A DNA stretch of 64,000 nucleotides from Synaphobranchus kaupii. Its lineage: Eukaryota; Chordata; Actinopteri; Anguilliformes; Synaphobranchidae. Below the pieces are notes generated by a model. It was not told where the DNA came from. It made no database searches and saw nothing but the letters and a program-made list of their open reading frames with translations. Position 1 is the stretch's first letter, and each line of letters starts with the position of its first letter. Below, piece after piece: positions 55,421 through 64,000 of this stretch. Location: assembly GCA_029718625.1 (NCBI GenBank), contig CM056381.1, forward strand, positions 58,646,157 to 58,710,156, read 5' to 3'. The position numbers were made by a program, and so were the translations under genes.

Positions 55421-56339
55421 CTACTGTACCTCCACAATGAAGGGTAGGGAGGGGTCGGGGTGGGACAGCACTGGAGCATCGGTGAATCTTGCCTTGAGGG
55501 TTTGGAAGGTGGTGTCAGCCTCCGGAGTCCAGATGAAATGACGGTTGGACCGTTTAGTGAGGGCTGTGAGGGGTGCCACCAGGGAACTGAAGTTCCTTAT
55601 AAAACGCATGTAGAAGTTAATGAAACTGAGGAAGCACTGTACCAGTTTGACTGTAGTGGGTTGTGGCCAGTTGAGTACCGCTGTGACTTTTTTAGGGTCC
55701 ATCTGGAGGTTACCGTGATGATGAAACCCAAAAAGTCTTGCCGACATGGAATTTGCACTTCTCTGGTTTGACGTACAGGTGATTTAGTTGGAGTTGTTTC
55801 AGAACTTGGCGCACATGGGAGACATGGTCAGTGATGTCTTTAGAAAAGATCAGAATGTCCTCCAGATATACATATATGAACCGATTGAGCATCTCTCGGA
55901 GCACGTCATTGATCAGGGCTTGGAAGATGGCTGGAGAGTTAGATAGCTCGAACGGCATGACCTGGTATTCGTAGCGTCCCACGGGTGTGTTGAACGCAGT
56001 CTTCCATTCGTCCCCCACTCTGATGAGCACTAGGTGGTAGGTGTTCCGCAGGTCCGGCTTAGTAAAGTTGGACGCTCCCTGAAGGGACTCGAAGGCGGAC
56101 GACATCAGGGGGAGAGGGTACTGGTTCTTAATAGTGATGCTGTTGAGACCGCGATAATCAATGCAGGGATGCAGGGACCCATCTTTCTTGCCCACAGAGA
56201 AAAACCTGGCACCAGCCGGCGAAGTGGAGGGGCGTATGTGTCCGACCGCCAGTGCCTGTCGGATGTAGTTCATGGCGCAGCCATAATCCCTGTGAGGTGG
56301 CATCTGCAAAGTCTGGTGCTTGTTGAAAATGGTGTGCAT
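55421..56339 (-). pseudogene. Chromovirus reverse transcriptase
   Basis: 55710-56339 has [34 protein letters not shown], the DLRNTYHLV motif and [10 protein letters not shown], where the catalytic YLDD reads YLED. After a frameshift near 55735, 55421-55747 gives the connection region ([26 protein letters not shown]) and the start of RNase H. Motif damage and frameshift make it inactive. Confidence 0.85.
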
Positions 56340-56524
56340 GTCCCAACTCGGGCGAGTTCAGTCTTTTCCGGGATGGGAGGCTGGGGGTTGTAGAGCTGAA
56401 TTGACCGGAAGAGGAACGGGATCTGGATTGTTGGATGAGGAGGAGGAGAGGTGGTCCCGGCAGCCGATACTCCACCCTCGGATAAGGCTATTAGTCCAAT
56501 CCATCTGGGGTTGTGACAGACGAA

Positions 56525-56963
56525 CTAGGGATGCCCCAACACAAGAGGGAGTTTGAGGGAATCCACGAGATGGAACTGGATGGATTCGGAAAGTTTTTGA
56601 ATGGTAAGTTGGAGAGGCGTCGTTACTTGCGTGACGGAGCCCGATCCTAGGGGTCTGCCATCCAAGGCCGTGACCATGAGGGGGTTGGTGAGGAGTCCGT
56701 GGAATGTTCTCCTGTAGGCCAAAGGTGCAATCCATGAAGTTGCCCGTGGCTCTGGAGTCGAGGAAGGCTTGGACCGTAAGGGTGGCGTACAAGCCTTGAA
56801 GTTTAGCCGGGAGGACAGTGCAGGATTGGACGGTATGGGGAGTGGTTAGCTGATTCATGGAGAGGCTCCCCTCCTTCAATGAGCCATGGAGGTGGCACCG
56901 CAGTAGATGCACAAGTGATTCTTTATGCGGTTCTCCCTCTTCATGGGACTCAAGCAGGCCCAT
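56525..56963 (-). pseudogene. Chromovirus protease
   Basis: Minus-strand segment with AFLDSRATGNFMD. The expected active-site DSGA reads DSRA, a disabling change. It continues in another frame through MVTALDGRPLGSGSVTQVT to LPLVLGHP, the usual protease C-terminus. At least one frameshift lies between these parts. Confidence 0.8.
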
Positions 56964-57430
56964 CCCAGCTGCATTGGTTCCTCTGGGGGTGTGCTCTCTC
57001 TCTCTCCTTGGACCGGGGAAGTGCTACTGGGACTTGGGTTGTGTGTCATCAGGGTGAGGCCGGGTCGGACTGGTTCAGCCTTCGGGAGGAAACGTCGGAG
57101 GCATGGAGCACTTTGGGAAAACCGTCCCCTCTTTTGTTCCCTCTCCAGAAGACGGGCATCCATGCGGATTGCCATGTCCACCAGGGCGTCTAATTAGCTG
57201 GGAATGTTGCGAGTCGCCAACTCATCCTTGACTCTTTCCGCAAGACCTTGATAGAAGAGGGTGGTGAGGGCCTCTTGGTTCCAGCAGGTCTCTGCCGCCA
57301 GGGTCTGTAATTCAGTGGCAAAGTCGGCTACGCTCCGGGACCCTTGTCATCATGTCACGAGGTGCCGGGCAGCGTCTTGCCCACTTCCAAGATGATGAAA
57401 CGCATGTTCTGCACATGTTCTGCACTTTGT
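56876..57430 (-). pseudogene. Chromovirus gag, C-terminal part
   Basis: From about 57330 the minus strand reads gag-like FATELQTLAAETCWNQEAL, then LAERVKDELATRNIP, then a stop, LVDMAIRMDARLLERE, and a degenerate zinc knuckle beginning CIYCG near 56890. The N-terminal half is absent. Confidence 0.75.
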
Positions 57431-57439
57431 ATTGCATAG

Positions 57440-58695
57440 CCTACGCATAATTATTGTGGCTGTAAGGAAGCCGCTAGTAGGCTAATTCAACCTAATAATT
57501 TTATGAATAGGCTTATATTTTTTTAAATTAAAATATTATAATAGCGAAATACATCCAAAGATGCAACGCAAAAATCGGTAAACATTAAAACAAACTAGAT
57601 TTTTTTCAACCCTGTCCGACATGTTGACGGATTATGATTTATTTTAGCCCTTTCCATGGTACAGATATGAGCAGACACTAGTGTTTTGTTATCAACAATA
57701 GTGATTATAAGGCCATAATTAAAATGTTCATCTCAAATAATCAAAATAACTTCACTCACTCTCTCTCTCATTCTCACATATACAGCACAATCTCGCTCTC
57801 TCTACTGCCTAATAAAATATATTTTTGTCATTACTTTCATTTAAATTGATATAATGTTGTTCATGACAATTATTTTATACTGTTAAAGATTTACAAGATT
57901 TATTGTAAATGTCAACAAGCCTCATCACATTCTAATCTCAAGGATTACCGTATTAGATGGCAGACATCTTGGTGGCAAACAACAGGTGACTGTAATCAAA
58001 TAGCAGGTTCTTATCATTAAATGACAACCATGGCCAAATCGGCTGTGCCCTTGCACAACACGCCAAAACACATAATGAGAATAAATTCAAGATTCAAGAT
58101 GTTTATTGTCACACCAGTTTCATACTGAGGGAGTGGTAAGAAAAAATGTTTTGTGAATACGGCGTGAATTTACATTTAGCTGTGCTTGCTTGCTAGTATT
58201 AATGTTTTTGACCATAACTATAATTCCTATGCTAATTATGACAATTTCACACAAATTTCTAATAGGATAAAATGATGGTGATGACATTTTATATCCAAAA
58301 GTTCAAAGGTCAACTTCACTGTTTTGCTTACCACTGTAGCTGAGAAAACTATCTAATAATCGCATTAAATATATATGTTCAATAAATAAAGACTGTCCTT
58401 GCAATGATAAAACAAAGTTTATTCATCTAATGTTCAATGTTTGGTTTCTGTAGAATGACCCTTTTGCGATGAATGGGTGAAGAGCCTGGGCAACTTGACT
58501 TGTTGGCGGAGGCATACAACCGCAAGGCGGTTATTTCTAGTTAGATATAATTTAAATTGTTGGCCTATTTCTCCATTACCTTTTCTTCTCCTCTGAAAAA
58601 AAGCAGGAAGACTCATTTGTTTTTTACTTTCCATGATTATGCTATAGCCTACGTTGCGCAATGCTATCTAAATGGAAGTACCAACTCAACTAAGT
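57440..58695. other. Spacer
   Basis: AT-rich. 58082-58120 (AAGATTCAAGATGTTTATTG) resembles the tail of a common teleost interspersed repeat. No gene was recognised. Confidence 0.4.
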
Positions 58696-58699
58696 ACCG

Positions 58700-59005
58700 C
58701 ATGGGCTGCGTCCCAATATTCTTCACTCCCCACCTCCCTTCCTCCACTCCCCCACTACCACTCCTCTCCTACCCGGAAGTATGCAAAGCTGCCTGAATGT
58801 TTCGAGTACAAGTATTTGCATGTACAGTATACAATGTACCTGACATTGCAGTTTGCATTGAGACATTAATTAATATGTAACCATTAATACGTAATTAAGA
58901 TGTAATCAGCAACATTAAATTAAAACACAAAGATCTGTTTCCGGGGCACAGAGGTGGTAGTGGAGGAAGGGAGGGTGCATTTTTCAATTATTGGGACGCA
59001 CCCAT
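58700..59005. mobile_element. Foldback MITE (about 306 bp)
   Basis: ATGGGCTGCGTCCCAATATT at left is mirrored by ATTGGGACGCACCCAT at right. The pyrimidine-rich inner arm CCTCCCTTCCTCCACT near 58733 pairs with AGTGGAGGAAGGGAGG near 58958. The centre is AT-rich with no ORF. Possibly hAT-related. Confidence 0.7.
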
Positions 59006-59019
59006 GGATAGACGGCACT

Positions 59020-59061
59020 GTGCTTGTGCAGCGCTTTATTGTGCTTGTGCAGCGCTTTATT
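59020..59061. repeat. 21-bp exact tandem duplication
   Basis: GTGCTTGTGCAGCGCTTTAT plus T occurs twice back to back, just outside the MITE at 58700-59005. Confidence 0.95.
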
Positions 59062-60357
59062 GTGCCCCCAATAACAATTGAAAGTACAACGTTTCGCTCT
59101 GCTACAGTACATTAAAATCTACTCCTGGGCAGAGCAACAGAAACTTTTTACGCGCCAAAAACATTCGGGGCTAGGCTCAAAACATTTGGTTGAATGATCG
59201 GCCTTAACAATGCCCCTGCCTCTTTGTAGGTACCTCTACGTCATATGGATAATTGTTGCAGCCCACAACGGTACCTGATTGGTTATGTCCTTTGGTTTCG
59301 GCTCCACATTTTTAAACCAGAACTATGTGGCGCCCTGTTCATAATCCCTCTTATTCCACATAAATAGTCAGCTAAAATATGTTTCTGAATATATTTGAGG
59401 TGAGAAATAGGCCATGCAGTTGCTGAATCTTGATTCATATTTGATCTGCATCTGGTTTGACAGTTTGATCTGAGTTATATGAAATCATTTGTACATTGTA
59501 CGTTCATTTATGCAAATGACGATGGACACACCTCATCCACGCCAAGTCCTCTCCATCACTCACCTCACAAAGTATTTTTCAAAATTGTGTAGTAGGCAGA
59601 GACAGGCTGAGACAGTGGGTGCACTTACTCTTTAAAGACTAAAGCACTTTTTTCTTCCCACACAATCTGGAGTAGGATGTTACAAAGTTTAGGAGCCTTG
59701 AAGCTAAAGTAAAACTGCTGCCAGTTTTATTTAAGATTGCATGACCAGTTGCATGATTAAGGTTGCATGACTAGTACTATGGGACATGTGCCTCCTTCCC
59801 ATTAAGTCATGTGCAAATTTCTAACCAACTGCCAGTGTTACCATGGAGTCTGTCTGTGTCTCTCTCCCAGCCTGTTCACCCTCATATAGCCATGATGGGC
59901 AGCCCTAAGCTGCAAGTGCCACATGAGAGCCAAACCTGGCCCCCTGCCTCTGCAATTATGTTAGGGAGAGACGTCCCTCAGCTAAAGAGGGCAAGCAAAG
60001 GCAATCCAAACTGTGTACTGTGAAAACATTAGTTTGGTCAGGTCAAAAGGTCACACTCCAATTACTGACTTGAGGGTGAGCAGGAACTGATTCCCAAGTC
60101 AGAGAATACAATATGTGATTCATGAATTCATGTCTTTCTCAGCTGTAATGAGTTCTTGAGGGACAGTATGTGGAGTTTTTATTTTATTTTTTTGAGCAGG
60201 CTCAATAGAGGTAATATAGACTGGATTCCCAACTGATCGAAGCAAATGTTCTCTCGACGGATCTAGTCTGTCTTGCCCTGTATTTTTTTGTGCCTTTCTC
60301 TCATATGTCATCTTTGATTCTGTTAAGGTGGACATCATAACTGTGTGTATGTGTCTA
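59062..60357. other. Unique sequence
   Basis: No gene or repeat recognised. Confidence 0.5.
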
Positions 60358-60359
60358 TA

Positions 60360-60850
60360 CAGCTCTGGAAAAAATTAAGAGACCACTGCAAAATGATCAG
60401 TTGTCTCGTTGTTATTTTGGTTCTGTACTCTAGCACTTTGAGTTTGAAAGGATACAATGACAATGACGTTGAAGTGCAGACTGTCAGCTTTAATTTGAGG
60501 GTATTTCCATCCATATCGGATGAACCGTTTAGAGATTATAGAACCCTTTGTCCATAGTCCCCCCCATTTTTGGGCATCAAAAATATTGTACAGTTTAACA
60601 TAATGTAGAACAAAGTAATCAATTTGGTGGCATATCCTTTGCATGCCATGACTTCCTGATGTCTGTGATCCAACAACTTCAACAGACTCTTGATATATTT
60701 TCTGGTACTCTTACAATCGATACTACAACGTCTCTGCATTTGAATGGATCTCTATGGGAATTGGGGGGTGGGACTAGATTTAGCTGTAAATTATGCTGGA
60801 ACAGTATGGAATACATGGTTGGTAAAATGGCTGTAAGTCATCAAGGGTGA
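60360..60850. mobile_element. Chimeric Tc1-derived element with shared core
   Basis: After TA (60358-60359), CAGCTCTGGAAAAAATTAAG starts a common fish Tc1 IR (to about 60600). At about 60630 it switches to the antisense transposase tail (VMACKGYATK on the minus strand, about 60630-60665) and then the shared core (GGATCTCTATGGGAATTGGG near 60745) to about 60850. The right half and right IR are missing. Confidence 0.82.
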
Positions 60851-63800
60851 TGACTTACTCATATTAATTATGCGATTATTCACAATGACTATCACAGATT
60901 GTGATCGATTGACTACCATGACCCCTCCTTACCATGCTTAAATAAACCTAACACCTTTGGCAGTGCAAGATGCATATACTTAAGGTCAAGAGTGTTAAAG
61001 GAAATGCATGTCCTTTGCCATGTTTAGCACAAATCATGAATGAATTACTTAAAAGTAAATAAGTAAAACGTGGGTATTTCAGTGACAGTTTACTCAGGAG
61101 GGGTGAAGCTCACGTCAAAGTGAACTTAGCTGTTCTTCCAGTGGTCTGGAGCACTCATAAGTTATATTGATTTTTTAATTGCAACATAAGTTACAAGGGC
61201 TTTGGGTAACCCAGTGAATGCTCGTCATGATGTTCTAACAGTCCTGGTGCTTTGAGCATTTCTGTAAACTGGCCGCAAGACCACAGAAAACATACACTTC
61301 TGGAGTGAACTGCTGGAGCGGCCTGGGGGAGCGCAGGTTCTACACTAAAAGGTTACGTACGCACAAAAGGAGACCACTGCATAGAGTGAAAAAGGTCCCG
61401 ATTTACAAAACCGACCATACGCTCACCTGCATCATATTTTCTCATACGCACACCTGTCATAAGTTTACATCTTTCAGGTTTCCACATCAGACTCTCATAG
61501 TAAGGCCCAGAAACCCGAAAGATGTAAACTGATGACATATCTTCAACTGATGAAGTTCAGTGGTGTATTGAAAATGTATTGAAACAATACAATTCAATTT
61601 GTCAGTACGCAGTGTTCCAGGCGGATACTGCTTCACTTTGTTTGCTCAAAGACATGCTTTTTGTTCCATTTAAACTTTCATCTAATTGTTTTTTATAACC
61701 ATCTCAATTAGAAACTCTGTTGTGTATAACTATTGTGTAACCATTGAAATGCAAGTTTAAATCCCTGCAGGTCACATGGTGAAAACAAACTGGTGGTCCT
61801 AATTATGAGATTGTTTTTTTGTTGTTGTTGTTCTTATTATGTTTCATTATTTGTGGCAGGCACGTACATTCATAAAGAAAATAAAAAATAATCTCGCCTT
61901 GAAGCCATGCATTTATTTTGCACTGGACAATTGTGGTACAACTGATGTTTTTATGTCCTGTAACATCCCAACAGTTTTTTGTATTCCTCTGTTTTGTGTC
62001 TTTTTGTATTCCTCTTGCAGCCTGGAAGACTTGGAGGCTATTGGAACCACAAAGAGGAATTTTCTCATTAAAAGATGATACCATTTCTTATACATCCACA
62101 CCATTTCACTTACTCCTACACAATAATTAAAATAAAGAAGCATAGCAACTTTGGCAGATCGTTATAAATTGTTAACTAAACAAGGACACTGGGCTACTCT
62201 CAGGAGGCTCTGACAGTGCGGTAATTGCCGACTGACATCAATGTAAATATACAGCAATGATACGGCCATGTCAGTTGCGCTGAGCTTTTAATGGGCAGTT
62301 ACCATGCAGTTAATCAGAAGCCAACCACACACATACTTCTTCCAATTTCCCCTCGCTCTTTATGACCAGGCTTTTTGAATTCCTTCCTCACAGATGAAAA
62401 CAAAATCCATTATGCCAACCAGCGAGTTGCTGTCCCCCAATTTTGGCCTGGTAACAAAAGAGATTTAAAAGCAAAAAAATTACTTATCAATAATTATAAA
62501 TTCTTATTTGATTGAGTTGTTGTTATCAACTGCACAGGCAGAATGCTTTATCTTAAATTGAAGCGTTTCTCAAACTGAAACTATTTTCCCTGTCCCTTTC
62601 TTTCTGTTGCATAAATGGGAGTGCATTTGTGGAGAATAGAGGGACAGAAATTAAAAACAGCAGCGGGAATCTAACATGATAGTTGTAGAATCAAAATTGC
62701 TGAAAGCTGAAAAAAAAAATAATAATTTGAGGCTGCAGCTTGTAATGTGTTGTTTTACTGACAAAATAAGCATATGCATTGGCAGTTGAATTAACTTTTA
62801 TGTTGTGTTGTTTTTGCATTGCATAGCCACTCCCCTTCCCCCCTCCCCCCACCCCCATGATAGTAATGGTAATAGTAGTAAATGTAATAATAAACATGAT
62901 TTCAAGGGTTGCAATACACATGGTCCTCTGACTGACATTAGCAGTGAGGTGCTGGTACAATGGATTGCAATTATCTCATTGTGAAAGTATCACAGAAAAC
63001 TGAAATTGTCCACTGTAGAATTTAATATTGTAACAGAGGAGTTGTTAGGAAGTAAATTTTATATTATACTGAAGAGCATTTTACTTTATTCCTCATAAAT
63101 TTTCGATGTTAATGTGTTCTATAGCCAGTTGCAAGTTCATGAGTGCAATGTTATACTTTAATTTCTTATCAGAAAAAATATTTTCTCTGCACAGGTAATC
63201 CTAAGAAATATGATTTGAAATGGTGATACGTTTGCCACATTTCCATTCATACCAGTGCCACAGTCCATTTGTACAAAAGTATACATTTTCACATTGATTC
63301 ATGAAATAGCTGTAATATCCCTCCAGCCTCCAAACACCAGGGATCAGGTGGTATCTTATACCGTTTTGTTTTCAAGAATCTGGAAATGCGCTAATAGGAA
63401 GATGTCAGCTTATATCACCACCTACACACTGACATTGACTTTTATGAATCTCTACTTACAGCTTTAGACTTAGATGCTACAAGGTGACAGCAATTTAAAT
63501 GAGATAACCCGTGGAAACCACTATTTTAAACAAGAGGGGAAAGAACACATTTTTTGGGGGAATTGTAACAATTCCAAGGCACCATGCAAAATGTACCAAT
63601 GGGCAGTACCTCTATAATGAGGGAAAGGTGTGACTGGAATAGCCAATCAATGAGCCTTCTTTCACTCATCCTTACTTTCCAGTGTAATGGTACAGCACAC
63701 ACTGTCTTCCATTATCATTCTCACTGTTCTCATATGTGACTGTGCCCTTAGTTCTGTAGTGTACATTCACAGAGTTTACCTAAAAAACCTGTTTTATGTT

Positions 63801-64000
63801 TACACCATATTAGCAAGTTCCTGTTTTAATGCCAGCAAAGAGATATGGATTTCAGTCGGTGGTCTACTTTACCTTTTCTGCTGCAAGTTTAGAGAGTTGT
63901 TCTAGACACATCGAGCCATTTACACTGCAGTGACAACATCAATATTTTGTAAACTTTTTACCCAAGAGGGAGGGTGATCTATAATTTTATTTTCCCCAGA
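60851..64000. other. Unique sequence, no gene recognised
   Basis: An imperfect 20-bp hairpin lies at 61462-61481 with 61511-61530. 62160-62470 has conserved-element-like composition. A C-rich run lies near 62832-62857. Small frames elsewhere appear to be chance. Confidence 0.45.

Larger units (their letters stand above)
53450..57430 (-). mobile_element. Decayed chromovirus (Sushi-like Ty3/gypsy) with chromodomain
   Basis: Minus-strand order gag, protease, RT, RNase H, integrase, chromodomain: the usual chromovirus order, unlike the Gmr1-like element at 29.5 kb. A 3' LTR start (TGTCACAATTCTTCTCG) reads leftward from 53689, preceded by a purine tract (GAGGAGGGGG, 53690-53702). The LTR is only partly recognisable (to about 53450). 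The 5' LTR and gag N-terminus are missing beyond about 57430. Many frameshifts are present. Confidence 0.88.

Noticed and set aside
1..64000. CRISPR array, operon or bacterial-type gene cluster
   Set aside because: No regularly spaced direct repeats and no prokaryotic coding density; the sequence is vertebrate.

Overview
The window is vertebrate nuclear DNA, almost certainly from a teleost fish. It is AT-rich with long CA/TG microsatellites and carries many transposon families typical of fish: Tc1-like elements, an L2 LINE with an eel UnaL2-type 3' end, a Rex1/CR1-type LINE, chromovirus and Gmr1-like LTR retrotransposons, hAT and TTAA-flanked MITEs, and an IS630-like transposase. I see no complete host protein-coding gene, rRNA, tRNA gene or CRISPR array. 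The layout suits a large intron or a gene-poor interval. One short candidate host exon (27635-27695) and a few non-repetitive stretches that read like conserved non-coding DNA are the only hints of host function. The species cannot be fixed from sequence alone; nothing here excludes an eel, tarpon, herring or other lineage.

Layout. 1-3.4 kb: a SINE-like unit, then a Tc1 element (527-3362) split by a LINE, which is itself split by a solo LTR. 4.0-5.95 kb: a 5'-truncated L2 LINE, minus strand, with a nearly continuous reverse transcriptase. 6.1-9.6 kb: three Tc1-derived elements, namely a 1.1-kb foldback, an 885-bp element that keeps only a DNA-binding domain, and a chimeric one. 9.6-18.4 kb: mostly unique sequence. 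18.4-20.8 kb: a foldback MITE and a hAT MITE. 24.5-26.1 kb: tandem Tc1 chimeras next to a CA repeat, one with a Sleeping Beauty-like inverted repeat. 28.5-38 kb: IS630-like transposon remnants interrupted by a young 6.76-kb Gmr1-like Ty3/gypsy retrotransposon (29527-36288) with near-identical LTRs, a GCCGT target duplication, a tRNA-Pro-type primer site, and integrase encoded upstream of reverse transcriptase. 39.4-40.8 kb: nested MITEs and Tc1 chimeras. 43.4-45.7 kb: a chromovirus LTR plus gag-protease relic. 46.9-51.2 kb: small MITEs, a second L2 copy and a Tc1 relic. 53.4-57.4 kb: a decayed chromovirus with a chromodomain. 58.7-60.85 kb: a MITE and a further Tc1 chimera. The remaining stretch has no recognised feature.

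Most notable points: (1) one roughly 0.3-kb core sequence recurs next to six different Tc1-type ends (6.1, 9.0, 24.6, 25.2, 39.9 and 60.4 kb), which suggests serial end-swapping between Tc1 families; (2) the Gmr1-like element has a copia-like pol order and a SCAN-like capsid motif; (3) a MITE has kept a clean 97-residue Tc1 DNA-binding domain. All family assignments come from reading motifs by eye; no database search was possible.
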